From contig JODX01000009.1 in the NCBI GenBank assembly GCA_000719105.1, forward strand, positions 1 to 64,000: a stretch of DNA of 64,000 bases. Reading direction: 5' to 3'. This DNA comes from Streptomyces sclerotialus. GTDB lineage: Bacteria > Actinomycetota > Actinomycetes > Streptomycetales > Streptomycetaceae. The position numbers and the translations under genes were made by a program. The notes beneath the pieces were generated by a model. That model was not told the DNA's origin, did not search any database, and saw nothing but the letters and a program-made list of their open reading frames with translations. The stretch's first letter is position 1; each line of letters starts with the position of its first letter. Positions 14,665 through 24,945 of this stretch are shown here, in pieces.

Positions 14665-17616
14665 TCACGCCTGGTCCAGCCTCTCCGCCAGCACCTCCGC
14701 GAGATGCCGCCCCCGCACCCCCGCGAGCTGTTCCACCTGCGTACGGCACGAGAAACCGTCCGCCAGCACCACCGTGCCCGGGACCGCTGCCCGCACCGCA
14801 GGCAGCAGTTGCTCCTCCGCGCACGCCGTCGACACCTCGTAATGACCTCTTTCGAACCCGAAGTTGCCGGCCAGACCACAGCAGCCGCCCGCCAGGTCAC
14901 CCACCAGCCCGGCCGCCTCGCGCAGGCGGCGGTCCGCCGCGTCGCCGAGGACCGCGTGCTGGTGGCAGTGGGTCTGGCCGGTGACCGGGCGGTCGACGCG
15001 GGGCGGGGTCCAGTGCGGGGCGTACTGCTCCAGGGTCTCCGCGAAGGTCCGCACGCGCGCCGCCAGCCGGGGCGCCCTGGGGTCGTCGTGCAGGAGTTCC
15101 GGGAGGTCCGAGCGGAGCGCCGCCGCGCAGCTCGGTTCCAGGACGACGACCGGGGCGCCGCCGTCCAGGACCGGTTCCATGAGGTCGAGGGTGCGGCGGA
15201 GGACCGTACGGGCGCGGTCCAGCTGGCCCGTCGAGATGTACGTCAGGCCGCAGCAGACACGGTCCCCGCGGCCGCGCAGCCCACGCGGTGACCTCGCCGT
15301 TCCGTCCCCGACCGGCGCCCGGGACCTGCGTACCGCCGGGGGCAGCGCCACCGTCAGCCCCGCCGCCCGGAGGACCCGTACGGCCGCCCGGCCCACCGAG
15401 GGCGACAGGTGCTCCGTGAAGGTGTCCGGCCAGAGCACAACGACCTGTCCGGTTCCGTCCGCGCGCGCGGAGCCCTTCCGCGCCCACCAGCGGGTGAACG
15501 TCTCCGGAGCCACGCGCGGGACATCCCGCTCCGCCGCGATGCCGCCCAGCCGCTTGGCCGGCGCGGCCAACGGGCGGACCCGGGCGAGTGCGTTGACCAG
15601 CCACGCCGTCCGCGTACGGGCCACCGCGCGCAGCCACACCGGCAGCCATCCCATCGCGTAGTGCGCCCTCGGCCGGCGCCGCCCCTCGTAGTGGTGGTGC
15701 AGGAACTCCGCCTTGTACGTGGCCATGTCGACGCCGACCGGGCAGTCCGAGCGGCAGCCCTTGCAGGACAGGCACAGGTCGAGGGCGTCCCTGACCTCCG
15801 GCGAGCGCCAGCCGTCCGTCACGACCTCGCCCGCCAGCATCTCGTGCAGCAGGCGGGCACGGCCCCGGGTGGAGTGCTCCTCCTCGCCCGTCGCCCGGAA
15901 GGACGGGCACATCACGCCCGGCCCGGCGGACGTGGTGCGGCACTTCGCGACCCCCACGCAGCGGCGTACGGCGGCGCCGAAGTCACCGCCGTCCCCGGGG
16001 TAGCCGAAGACCACGTCCACGGGCTCGCGGGGCAGCACCGCGAAGCGGAGGTTCGTGTCGAGCGGGGCGGGCCGGACCAGCATGCCCGGGTTGAGCACGT
16101 CGTCCGGGTCCCAGACGCCCTTCACCCGCTCGAAGAGCCCGACGATCTCCGCCCCGTACATGCGCGGCAGCAGCTCCGCGCGCGCCTGGCCGTCACCGTG
16201 CTCGCCCGAGAGCGATCCGCCGTGGGAGACCACCAGGTTCGCCAGTTCCTCCGAGAAGCGGCGGAAGCGGGCCACTCCGGGCCGTGTCAGAAGGTCGAAG
16301 TCGATGCGGACGTGGATGCAGCCGTCGCCGAAGTGACCGTACGGTGTGCCGCGCAGGCCGTGGTCGGTGAGCAGTCGGCGGAAGTCCCGCAGATAAGTGC
16401 CGAGCCGGGCCGGCGGGACCGCGCAGTCCTCCCAGCCCGGCCACGCCTCTCCCCCAAGTCCTCGGCTGCGCTCGGACAGGGAGGTGCCCCCGCCATCGGG
16501 CATCCGGGTCGCCGTGCCGGCCGCGTCCTCACGGATCCGCCACAGTGCGCGCTGGGCCGCGGGGTCCGTGACCACCACCGCGTCGAGCGCGTCCGCCGCG
16601 CGTACGATCGCCTCCCCGCGCGCGCGTGCCTCGGCCGCCGAGTCACCGCCCGTCTCCACGAACAGCCACGCGCCGCCCCCCGGCAGGCCCGCGCCGTCCG
16701 GCACCAGGTCCGCCGCCATACCCTCCACCGTCAGCGGCCCGTGCGGCAGCAGGCCCACCGCCGCCTCGGCCGCCGCGCTCTCGTCGGCGTACGCCAGCAC
16801 GGCGAGCGCACGCGCGCGCGGGGCCTCGACGAGCCGTACGACGGCCTCCGTCAGCAGGCCCAGCGTGCCCTCCGAGCCGCAGAACGAGCGGGCCACGTCG
16901 GCGCCGTTCTCGGGCAGCAGGGCGTCCAGCGCATAGCCGGAGATGCGGCGCGGGAGGTCCGGGAAGCCGGTACGCAGAGGGCTCAACCCGCCCTCGACCA
17001 GCGGGCGCAGGCCCTCCGGAGCACCCGCCCAGTTACGGCCGAGGCGCAGCCGGTCGCCCCCGCCGCTGATCACCGACAGCTCCGCCACATTGTCGGCGGT
17101 CGTGCCCCAGGCCACCGAGTGGGAGCCGCACGAGTTGTTGCCGATCATTCCGCCGAGCGTGCAGCGGCTGTGGGTGGACGGGTCGGGGCCGAACCGCAGG
17201 CCGTACGGGGCGGCGGCCTCCTGGAGGCGGTCGAGGACCAGGCCCGGCTGGACGACGGCGAGGCGTTCCTCCGGGTCGAGCGAGACGAGCCGGTTCATGT
17301 GACGGGTGAAGTCCAGGACCACACCTGTGCCGGTCGCCTGGCCCGCGATCGATGTGCCGCCGCCACGGGCCACCACCGGCACCCCGTGCTCCCGGCACAC
17401 GGTCAGCGCCGCCTCCATGTCGTCGGCGTCCATGGGGGAGACCACACCCAGCGGGACCCGGCGGTAGTTGGAGGCGTCCATGGTCGTGAGCGCCCGCGCG
17501 GTCGCGTCGAAGGCGACCTCGCCGCGTACGGCCGCTCGCAGCCCGGCCTGTAGCTCGGCCGGCAGCCCGGCCGGCGACTCGGCCCGCGATTCCCGAGGCT
17601 TCCGGAGATCCTTCAT
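14665..17616 (-). CDS. FAD-linked oxidase/4Fe-4S dehydrogenase (YdiJ-like)
   Basis: A 983-residue fusion of a PCMH-type FAD oxidase (VPVVARGGGTSIAGQATGTG; NNSCGSHSVAWGTTADNVAE) with a GlpC-like iron-sulfur part: CLSCKGCRSDCPVGVDMATY, and CCG-domain cysteines (LEPSCAAAL; CCGLAGNFGFERGHYEVS). Size and order match E. coli YdiJ, a D-2-hydroxyglutarate dehydrogenase, and related D-lactate dehydrogenases; electrons would pass to the respiratory chain. ATG 17616 was chosen; ATG 17643 adds nine residues. It stands alone, convergent with hxlR and divergent from the conservon. Confidence 0.9.
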   Translation of the reverse strand: MKDLRKPRESRAESPAGLPAELQAGLRAAVRGEVAFDATARALTTMDASNYRRVPLGVVSPMDADDMEAALTVCREHGVPVVARGGGTSIAGQATGTGVVLDFTRHMNRLVSLDPEERLAVVQPGLVLDRLQEAAAPYGLRFGPDPSTHSRCTLGGMIGNNSCGSHSVAWGTTADNVAELSVISGGGDRLRLGRNWAGAPEGLRPLVEGGLSPLRTGFPDLPRRISGYALDALLPENGADVARSFCGSEGTLGLLTEAVVRLVEAPRARALAVLAYADESAAAEAAVGLLPHGPLTVEGMAADLVPDGAGLPGGGAWLFVETGGDSAAEARARGEAIVRAADALDAVVVTDPAAQRALWRIREDAAGTATRMPDGGGTSLSERSRGLGGEAWPGWEDCAVPPARLGTYLRDFRRLLTDHGLRGTPYGHFGDGCIHVRIDFDLLTRPGVARFRRFSEELANLVVSHGGSLSGEHGDGQARAELLPRMYGAEIVGLFERVKGVWDPDDVLNPGMLVRPAPLDTNLRFAVLPREPVDVVFGYPGDGGDFGAAVRRCVGVAKCRTTSAGPGVMCPSFRATGEEEHSTRGRARLLHEMLAGEVVTDGWRSPEVRDALDLCLSCKGCRSDCPVGVDMATYKAEFLHHHYEGRRRPRAHYAMGWLPVWLRAVARTRTAWLVNALARVRPLAAPAKRLGGIAAERDVPRVAPETFTRWWARKGSARADGTGQVVVLWPDTFTEHLSPSVGRAAVRVLRAAGLTVALPPAVRRSRAPVGDGTARSPRGLRGRGDRVCCGLTYISTGQLDRARTVLRRTLDLMEPVLDGGAPVVVLEPSCAAALRSDLPELLHDDPRAPRLAARVRTFAETLEQYAPHWTPPRVDRPVTGQTHCHQHAVLGDAADRRLREAAGLVGDLAGGCCGLAGNFGFERGHYEVSTACAEEQLLPAVRAAVPGTVVLADGFSCRTQVEQLAGVRGRHLAEVLAERLDQA

Positions 17617-17739
17617 GTTCTCAGCATCACCTGCGGAAGGCATCGTCCACCCGGGACGTCACCTGGCCGATTCCCTGTAGGTGTTGATCGGATCCCAGGG
17701 AGAGGAGCAGAATCTTCCCAAGTCGATCACGAACTCTCA

Positions 17740-17745
17740 TATAGT
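17740..17745 (+). promoter_or_regulatory. -10 box candidate of the conservon
   Basis: TATAGT is the only strongly AT-rich hexamer in the 265-base gap between the divergent dehydrogenase gene and the conservon. It would place a transcription start near 17752 and leave a leader of about 130 bases before cvnA. The -35 region is not clear. Confidence 0.4.
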
Positions 17746-17881
17746 GACGCTCAGTTGCGCAGAGGTGTCGGCTCTCGCCAGAAAGTGACCGGACGGAAGA
17801 CCCGGAAAGACCCAAGGACCCGCCCCGAGGGCCACCCGAGACCACGGTGAACGCCCGCGGCCCCGACCGAGGACTCGATTG

Positions 17882-19792
17882 ATGACCTCCCCCACGCTCA
17901 CCGGCGAACGCCCCACCATCCGCAGCCTCCTGCCCGCCCCCCTGCTCACCGCGGTACTGGGCGCGCTCGCGGTCGCCAGCGCGGTGGCCGTCGCTCCGGA
18001 CTCCGTCCGGGTGCCCCTCGCGCTGGGCGGGGCCGCCGCCGCCCTGCTGCTGTGCGTGGCCGTCGCCGTGGCCGTGCACGGGCTCCAGTCGGCGCGGGCC
18101 GCCCGCCGCCGGCTCGAGGCCGTCGCCCAGGACATGGGCAGGGCGCTCCAGGAGCGTGCCGGGCTGGCCGAGGAGGCGCGTCAGGAGCGCGCCCGGCTGA
18201 CCGACGAACTGGACCGCACCCGGACCCGCCTGATGGTGGAACTGGACCAGGAGCGCGCCCGGCTGACCCGGGAGCACGCCGCCGACCGCGCCCGGCTCGT
18301 CGAGGAGCACACCGAGGAACTCGCCCGGCAGGCCGAGGAACACGCCGCGGAACTCGCCCGGCAGACCGAGGAGTACACCGCGGAGCGCACCCGGCTCGTC
18401 GAGGAGCACACCGCGGAGCGCACCCGGCTCAGCGAGGAGAGCGCCCGGCTCACCACGCTGCTGCGCGAGGCCAACGGCCGGCGCACCGGCGCGCTGTCCG
18501 CGACGGCGAACGCCGCGGGCCGTATGCAGGCCCTGGCCACCAGCATGCTCGCCGACCTCCGCGCCATGGAGGAGAGGCACACCGACGAGGACGTCCTCAC
18601 CGACCTCCTCCACCTCGACCACCGCACCGCGCAGGCCGGACGGCTCGCCGACTCCGTCGCCGTACTGACGGGTGCCCGCTCGGGCCGCCGCTGGGCCCGG
18701 CCGATCGGCATGGAGTCCATCCTGCGCGGCGCCATGGGCCGGATCAGCGGTTATCAGCGCGTACGCGTCCACTCGGCCAGTGAGGTCGCCGTCGCCGGGC
18801 ACGCCGCCGAGGGCGTCATGCACGCGCTCGCCGAACTCCTCGACAACGCCGCCAACTTCTCGCCGCCGACCGCCGAGGTCCACGTGTACGTCGAGGAGGT
18901 GCCGGCCGGCGTCATCGTGTCCGTCGAGGACAGCGGGCTCGTCATGGGCGAGGTCCAGCTGCGCCGCGCCGAGCGGATGGTCGCGGGCGAGGGCGAGGCC
19001 GCCGAGCTCGGCGGTCTGACCGGTACCCGGCTCGGGCTCGCCGTCGTCGGCCGGCTGGCCCGCCGGTACGGCCTGAAGGTCTCCTACCGGCCGTCCGCCC
19101 GCGGTGGCACGGGCGTGCTGATGCTCATCCCGCAGGACATCCTCGTGCCGCAGGACACCCCCGGCGGTCCCTCCGCCCCGGCGCTCCAGGCCGCACAGGC
19201 GGTCCAGGCGGTCCAGGCGGCGCCGGCCGTCCCGGCCCTCCCCGCCCCACCGGCCCTCCCGGCCGGCCTGACCGCCGCGCCCCTCCCGGCCACGGCGTGG
19301 CCCTCGGCGTCCCCGGCCCCCTCGCCCTCCTCGGCCTGGGGATCGACGGCATCCGACCCGGAGCTCCCCCGGCGTCGGGCCACCCCGGCGGCGACCGGCC
19401 CGGAGCCGGGTTCCGACCCGTCGTACGCCGCCTCGCTCGCCGGGACCGACCTGGACCCCGACCCGGTGCCCACCCACGAGTCCCCGGACCGCGCGGCGGA
19501 CGACAGCCCGCTCGAGCTGCCCAGGCGCCGTCGCGGCCGCACCCTCGCCGAGGCCGAACGCGCGCGGGCCGCGACGAACTCCGCCGCGCCGCGCACCCCG
19601 CCGACCGCCGACGAGGTGAAGGCGCGCGCCGACCGCTTCAGCAGCTTCCGCCGGGCCGTACGCAGCGCCTCCGACCAGGCCGCTCCCCAGGACACGGCCG
19701 GCCCGGCCCAGGGCGGCGACCCGGCCGCCGAACCGGCCGGCAACCCGCCCACGACTCCCCACCCCCACCCGGAAGGCGACACCACCTCATGA
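17882..19792 (+). CDS. cvnA: Conservon sensor-like ATPase CvnA
   Basis: A 636-residue membrane protein: two N-terminal helices (about 20-38 and 43-62), a long coiled coil (about 65-200) built of EEHTAERTRL-like repeats, a GHKL ATPase domain with N box (ALAELLDNAANFSPP) and G box (GLTGTRLGLAVVG), and a long disordered Ala/Pro-rich tail. It lacks a clear phospho-acceptor His, as is typical of conservon sensors. GAGGA lies eight bases before the ATG at 17882. Stop overlaps cvnB (ATGA). Conservons resemble eukaryotic G-protein-coupled receptor complexes: CvnA scaffolds CvnB, CvnC and the GTPase CvnD at the membrane. Confidence 0.9.
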   Translation: MTSPTLTGERPTIRSLLPAPLLTAVLGALAVASAVAVAPDSVRVPLALGGAAAALLLCVAVAVAVHGLQSARAARRRLEAVAQDMGRALQERAGLAEEARQERARLTDELDRTRTRLMVELDQERARLTREHAADRARLVEEHTEELARQAEEHAAELARQTEEYTAERTRLVEEHTAERTRLSEESARLTTLLREANGRRTGALSATANAAGRMQALATSMLADLRAMEERHTDEDVLTDLLHLDHRTAQAGRLADSVAVLTGARSGRRWARPIGMESILRGAMGRISGYQRVRVHSASEVAVAGHAAEGVMHALAELLDNAANFSPPTAEVHVYVEEVPAGVIVSVEDSGLVMGEVQLRRAERMVAGEGEAAELGGLTGTRLGLAVVGRLARRYGLKVSYRPSARGGTGVLMLIPQDILVPQDTPGGPSAPALQAAQAVQAVQAAPAVPALPAPPALPAGLTAAPLPATAWPSASPAPSPSSAWGSTASDPELPRRRATPAATGPEPGSDPSYAASLAGTDLDPDPVPTHESPDRAADDSPLELPRRRRGRTLAEAERARAATNSAAPRTPPTADEVKARADRFSSFRRAVRSASDQAAPQDTAGPAQGGDPAAEPAGNPPTTPHPHPEGDTTS

Positions 19793-20196
19793 CCGGCACG
19801 ACCACCGCCGACGCAAAGCTCACCTGGCTCATACAGGGCCTGCTGGAGCGCACCCCGGGCGCGCGGCACGCGCTCGTGCTGTCCCGCGACGGCCTGAAGC
19901 TGTGCCGTACCCCGGAGCTCTCCGCGGACCAGGCGGACCAGCTCGCCGCGATCGCCGCCGGCATCCAGTCCCTGTCGCACGGCGCGTCGGTGGAGTTCGG
20001 CGACGGCACCGGGGGCGTCCGGTCGGCGATGACCGAGTTCTACGGGGGCGTGCTGTTCATCGTCGAGGCGGGCGAGGGCGCCCATCTGGCGGTGATCACC
20101 GACGAGGACGCGGACGCCGGGCTCGTCGGGCACAACATGAGCGAACTCGTCGAACAGCTCGGCGAGCACCTGACCGCCCGGCCCCGGACCTCATGA
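19789..20196 (+). CDS. cvnB: Roadblock/LC7-domain protein CvnB
   Basis: A 135-residue roadblock/LC7 fold protein (LTWLIQGLLERTPGARHALV; SRDGLKLCRTPELSADQADQ; AHLAVITDEDADAGLVGHNM), similar to MglB, the GTPase-activating partner of small GTPases. It overlaps cvnA by four bases and cvnC by four bases, so it is translated in step with both. Likely regulates the CvnD GTPase in a membrane complex with CvnA, as in known conservons. Confidence 0.9.
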   Translation: MTGTTTADAKLTWLIQGLLERTPGARHALVLSRDGLKLCRTPELSADQADQLAAIAAGIQSLSHGASVEFGDGTGGVRSAMTEFYGGVLFIVEAGEGAHLAVITDEDADAGLVGHNMSELVEQLGEHLTARPRTS

Positions 20197-20540
20197 GCAG
20201 GCCCGGCAGGGACGACTCCCCGGACCGCCTGTACACACTCACCGGGGGCCGCAGCCGGTCGGGGGCGGACAGCCCCTTCGACCTGGTGACCCTCGTCGTC
20301 GCCGAGTGCGACCCGGTGCCCGGCATGCAGTCCGAGCACGCGGCGATCCTGCGGATGGCCGAACGCCCCACGGCGGTCGTGGAGATCGCCGCCGAGCTGC
20401 GGCTGCCGGTCGGCATCACCAAGATCCTGCTGGCCGACCTCCTCGCGGCGGGCCGCATCAGCGCCCGCCATCCCCGTCAGGCCGCCGTACCCGACCCAAC
20501 CATCCTGGAGCAGGTGCTCGTTGGACTCCGCAACCTCTAG
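20193..20540 (+). CDS. cvnC: DUF742 protein CvnC
   Basis: A 115-residue DUF742 protein with the family's winged-helix-like core (LVTLVVAECDPVPGMQSEHA; ERPTAVVEIAAELRLPVGIT; LLADLLAAGRISARHP). It always lies between the roadblock protein and the GTPase in conservons. The start overlaps cvnB (ATGA) and the last 20 bases overlap cvnD in another frame. Its biochemical role is not established; it associates with the other Cvn proteins. Confidence 0.9.
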   Translation: MSRPGRDDSPDRLYTLTGGRSRSGADSPFDLVTLVVAECDPVPGMQSEHAAILRMAERPTAVVEIAAELRLPVGITKILLADLLAAGRISARHPRQAAVPDPTILEQVLVGLRNL

Positions 20541-21168
20541 AGCGAGCGCGCCGCTCGGCGCGTCGGCCGACAACGGCCTCAAGATCGTGGTCGTCGGCGG
20601 CTTCGGTGTCGGCAAGACGACGCTGGTCCGCTCGGTCAGCGAGATCCGTCCCCTCACCACCGAGGAGACGATGACCCAGGCCGGCGCGCACGTCGACGAC
20701 CTGACCGGCGTACAGGCCAAGACCGCCACCACCGTCGCCTTCGACTTCGGCCGCATCACGCTCGACCACCGCAACGTGCTGTACCTGTTCGGCGCGCCCG
20801 GCCAGGAGCGGTTCTGGTTCCTGTGGGACCGCCTGTTCTCCGGGACGCTGGGCGCGGTCGTCCTCGTCGACACCCGGCGCATCGACGACTCCTGGTACGC
20901 CATCGACCGGCTGGAGAAGCACGGCACGCCGTTCGTCGTGGCCTGCAACGACTTCGGCGGACCGGCGTTCACCCCGGAACAGGTCCGCGAGGCGCTCGAC
21001 CTCGATCCGCACGTCCCGCTGGTGACCTGCGACGCGCGGTCGAAGGAGTCCAGCAAGCTCGTCCTGATCACGCTCGTCGAGCATGTCGCGACGCTGTACG
21101 CCGGGGTCGGCGCCGCTGCCGGCGCTTCCGCCCCTGCCTCCCACGTCTCCCGTCAGGAGCTGGTGTGA
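20521..21168 (+). CDS. cvnD: Conservon small GTPase CvnD
   Basis: A 215-residue MglA/Gtr-like GTP-binding protein: Walker A VVVGGFGVGKTTLV with K32 and T33, an APGQERFWFLWD switch-2 motif, ACNDFGG in place of NKxD, and CDAR near the end. It begins at TTG 20521 inside cvnC, with GGAG ten bases upstream; the frame has no ATG or GTG near the correct place. The C-terminus lacks a prenylation-type Cys. GTP-dependent switching in the conservon complex is the expected role. Confidence 0.9.
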   Translation: MDSATSRASAPLGASADNGLKIVVVGGFGVGKTTLVRSVSEIRPLTTEETMTQAGAHVDDLTGVQAKTATTVAFDFGRITLDHRNVLYLFGAPGQERFWFLWDRLFSGTLGAVVLVDTRRIDDSWYAIDRLEKHGTPFVVACNDFGGPAFTPEQVREALDLDPHVPLVTCDARSKESSKLVLITLVEHVATLYAGVGAAAGASAPASHVSRQELV

Positions 21169-22388
21169 CCTCCGCCCCCGTACCTCTCAGCGGTATCCGG
21201 TTCCAGCAGGAGCCGGCCCAGCTGTACCGGGAGATGCGGCGCGAGCACGGTGCCGTGGTGCCGGTGCTGCTCGACGGCGACATCCCCGCCTGGCTGGTGA
21301 TCGGCTACCGCGAGCTGCACCAGGTGACCGGTGATCCGGCGCTGTTCAGCCGCGACTCCGACCTGTGGAACCAGTGGCCGAACATCCCCGACGACTGGCC
21401 GCTGCGGCCGATGATCGGCCACAAGCAGCCGTCGATCCTCTACACCGTCGGTGAGCGGCACCGCGAGCGGGCCGCCATGCTGGGCGACGCGCTGGCCGGC
21501 GTCGAACCGTCCGAACTGCGCGGGCACTCCGAACGGTTCGCCGACGAGCTGATCGACAACATCAGCCTCAAGGGCGGTGCCGACCTCATCGCCGAGTACG
21601 CGATGCTGCTGCCGGTGCGCGTCCTGGCCCGGCTGTTCGGCTTCGCCGACGACGAGGGGCCGGATCTGGTCACCGCCATGAACGACCTGGTCGACGGCCG
21701 GGAGCGGGCGCTCGCGGGCCAGCAGCACCTGTTCGCCTCCATGACGCGGCTGGTGAACGAGCGCAAGGCGGCGCCCGCCGACGACGTGGCGTCCCGGATG
21801 CTCGCCGACACCTCCGGGTTCACCGAGGAGGAGATCGTCCAGGACCTGATGGTGATGATCACGGCGGGACACCAGCCGACCGCCGACTGGATCGGCAACT
21901 CGCTGCGGCTGATGCTGACGGACGAGCGGTTCGCGGCCTCCCTGTTCGGCGGCCGCAACAGCATCGCCGAGGCCATGAACGAGGTGCTGTGGGAGGACAC
22001 CCCCACCCGGAAGGTGGCGGGCCGCTGGGTCACCCGCGACACCCAGCTCGGCGGCCACCGCATCCGCGCCGGCGACATGGTGGTGCTCGGCCTCCAGGGC
22101 GCCAACTCCGATCCCCAGGTGCGCACCGACAGCTCGGCCCTGACCGGTGGCAACGCCGCGCACTTCTCCTTCGGCCACGGGGAGCACCGCTGCCCGTTCC
22201 CGGCGCAGGAGATCGCCGAGGTCATCGCCCGTACGGGGATCGAGGTCGTCCTGGACCGGCTGCCCGACATCGACCTGGCGGTACCGGCCGAGTCCCTGAC
22301 ACGGCGCCCGTCGCCGTGGCTGCGCGGCCTGACGGAACTGCCGGTGACGTTCACCCCGACCCCCGCCCTTGGAGGCACGTTCGCATGA
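21165..22388 (+). CDS. CYP157-like cytochrome P450 without ExxR (CvnE)
   Basis: A 407-residue P450 protein. The haem-binding loop FSFGHGEHRCPFPAQE supplies the Cys ligand C343, and an I-helix AGHQPTAD with T239 is present, but the K-helix motif is E273-V-L-W276 where almost all P450s have E-x-x-R. Loss of this Arg is the hallmark of the CYP157 family, which is usually encoded in conservons. Several substitutions (I-helix HQP, haem loop) make normal catalysis doubtful; a sensing or partner role is possible. Starts at GTG overlapping cvnD (GTGA) and overlaps the CYP154-like gene. Confidence 0.85.
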   Translation: MTSAPVPLSGIRFQQEPAQLYREMRREHGAVVPVLLDGDIPAWLVIGYRELHQVTGDPALFSRDSDLWNQWPNIPDDWPLRPMIGHKQPSILYTVGERHRERAAMLGDALAGVEPSELRGHSERFADELIDNISLKGGADLIAEYAMLLPVRVLARLFGFADDEGPDLVTAMNDLVDGRERALAGQQHLFASMTRLVNERKAAPADDVASRMLADTSGFTEEEIVQDLMVMITAGHQPTADWIGNSLRLMLTDERFAASLFGGRNSIAEAMNEVLWEDTPTRKVAGRWVTRDTQLGGHRIRAGDMVVLGLQGANSDPQVRTDSSALTGGNAAHFSFGHGEHRCPFPAQEIAEVIARTGIEVVLDRLPDIDLAVPAESLTRRPSPWLRGLTELPVTFTPTPALGGTFA

Positions 22389-23656
22389 CGGCTGTGACTG
22401 GTGAGACTGGTGTGACCGGCGTGGCGGAAACCGGTGCGAGGGACACGGCTCGGATCGTGCTCGACCCCTTCGTCGCCGACCTCGACGGCGAGAGCGCCGC
22501 GCTGCGGGCCGCGGGGCCGCTGGCCGCCGTGGAGCTGCCCGGCGGCGTCCCCGTGTGGGCGGTCACGCGCCACGCCGAGGCGAGAGCGCTGCTGACGGAC
22601 CCCAGAATCGTGAAGGACATCAACGTCTGGGGCGCCTGGCAGCGCGGGGAGATCGCCCCCGACTGGCCGCTGATCGGGCTGGTCAACCCGGGACGTTCGA
22701 TGCTGACGGTGGACGGCGCGGACCACCGGCGGCTGCGCACGCTGGTCGCCCAGGCGCTCACCCCGCGGCGGGTGGAGCGGATGCGCGCCCGGATCACGGA
22801 GCTGACCGAAGGGCTGCTGAACCGGCTGGCGGACGGTACCGACGAGGTCGTCGATCTGAAGGCGGAGTTCGCCTACCCGCTGCCCATGTACGTGGTGGCG
22901 GACCTGATGGGCGTCTCGGAGGACCGGCTGCCGCGCCTCAAGGAGCTGTTCGAGGCGTTCTTCTCCACCCAGACGCCGCCGGACCAGGTCGTCGCGACGC
23001 TCACCGAGCTGGCCGAGATGATGACGGCGACGGTGGCGGAGAAGCGGGTGACGCCCGGCGACGACCTGACCTCCGCGCTGATCGCCGCCTCGGAGGACGG
23101 CGACCGGCTCACCGACCAGGAGATCGTCTCCACGCTCCAGCTCATCGTGGCGGCGGGACACGAGACGACGATCTCCCTCATCGTGAACGCGGTGGTCAAC
23201 CTCTCCCTGCATCCCGAGCAGCGGGCGATGGTGCTCGCCGGGGAGGCCGAGTGGTCGGCGGTGGTCGAGGAGACGCTGCGGTACTCGACGCCGACGTCGC
23301 ACGTGCTGATCCGGTTCGCGACGGAGGACGTACCCGTCGGGGACAAGGTGCTGCCGGCCGGGGAGGCGCTGATCGTCTCGTACGGGGCGATCGGGCGGGA
23401 CGAGCAGGCGCACGGGCCGTCGGCGGGGGACTTCGACATCACGCGGGCCACCGCCGGGCGGCACATCTCCTTCGGGTACGGGCCGCATGTGTGCCCGGGG
23501 GCCGCGCTGTCGCGGCTGGAGGCGGGGGTGGCGCTGCCCGCTCTGTACGCCCGGTTCCCGTCGCTCGACCTGGCGGTCCCGGCGAGTGAGCTCCGCAACA
23601 AACCGGTGGTGACGCAGAACGACCTGTACGAGCTGCCGGTGCGGCTGCGCGGGTAG
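22385..23656 (+). CDS. CYP154-like cytochrome P450
   Basis: A 423-residue soluble P450 with all standard motifs: I-helix AAGHETT, K-helix E296-T-L-R299, and haem loop FGYGPHVCPGAALSRLE with C370. Sequence character (GAGRHISFGYGPHVCPG-type loop, VNPGRSMLTVDGADHRRLR) fits CYP154, the usual companion of CYP157. The N-terminus has T-G-V/E repeats coded by short DNA repeats. ATGA overlap with the preceding gene. CYP154 members hydroxylate steroids or macrolide-like substrates in vitro, but natural substrates are mostly unknown; it needs ferredoxin partners not encoded here. Confidence 0.9.
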   Translation: MTAVTGETGVTGVAETGARDTARIVLDPFVADLDGESAALRAAGPLAAVELPGGVPVWAVTRHAEARALLTDPRIVKDINVWGAWQRGEIAPDWPLIGLVNPGRSMLTVDGADHRRLRTLVAQALTPRRVERMRARITELTEGLLNRLADGTDEVVDLKAEFAYPLPMYVVADLMGVSEDRLPRLKELFEAFFSTQTPPDQVVATLTELAEMMTATVAEKRVTPGDDLTSALIAASEDGDRLTDQEIVSTLQLIVAAGHETTISLIVNAVVNLSLHPEQRAMVLAGEAEWSAVVEETLRYSTPTSHVLIRFATEDVPVGDKVLPAGEALIVSYGAIGRDEQAHGPSAGDFDITRATAGRHISFGYGPHVCPGAALSRLEAGVALPALYARFPSLDLAVPASELRNKPVVTQNDLYELPVRLRG

Positions 23657-23667
23657 GTGCGGCGCGC

Positions 23668-23689
23668 GGGGCGCGCGACGGCGCGCCCC
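23668..23689 (+). terminator. Terminator of the conservon operon
   Basis: GGGGCGCGC (23668-23676) pairs perfectly with GCGCGCCCC (23681-23689) around GACG, 12 bases after the CYP154-like stop. The nine-pair all-GC stem separates the six-gene operon from serC. Confidence 0.8.
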
Positions 23690-23737
23690 GGCGTCTCAGC
23701 CGACGGACGAGGTTTCGCCCGGGTTTCACGAAGCGGA

Positions 23738-24868
<1,131 letters not shown>

Positions 24869-24886
24869 TCACGCTCGTACGGAACT

Positions 24887-24922
24887 GAAGGGGGCGCCCG
24901 GTGGAATTCGGGCGCCCCCTTC
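24887..24922 (+). terminator. 14-bp perfect terminator after serC
   Basis: GAAGGGGGCGCCCG (24887-24900) pairs exactly with 24909-24922 around an eight-base loop, GTGGAATT, followed by CTGTT. It lies 19 bases after serC and 24 before the convergent ABC permease stop, so it may serve both. Confidence 0.9.
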
Positions 24923-24945
24923 CTGTTCGTCCGGCGGCTGTTCGT

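Noticed and set aside
15409..17553. 714-codon plus-strand frame opposite the FAD/Fe-S dehydrogenase
   Set aside because: No recognisable domain, Arg/Gly/His-rich, fully covered by a strongly supported gene.
17882..19792. CvnA as an ordinary histidine kinase
   Set aside because: The ATPase domain is clear but no H box with a phospho-acceptor His was found, and the genes around it are those of a conservon.
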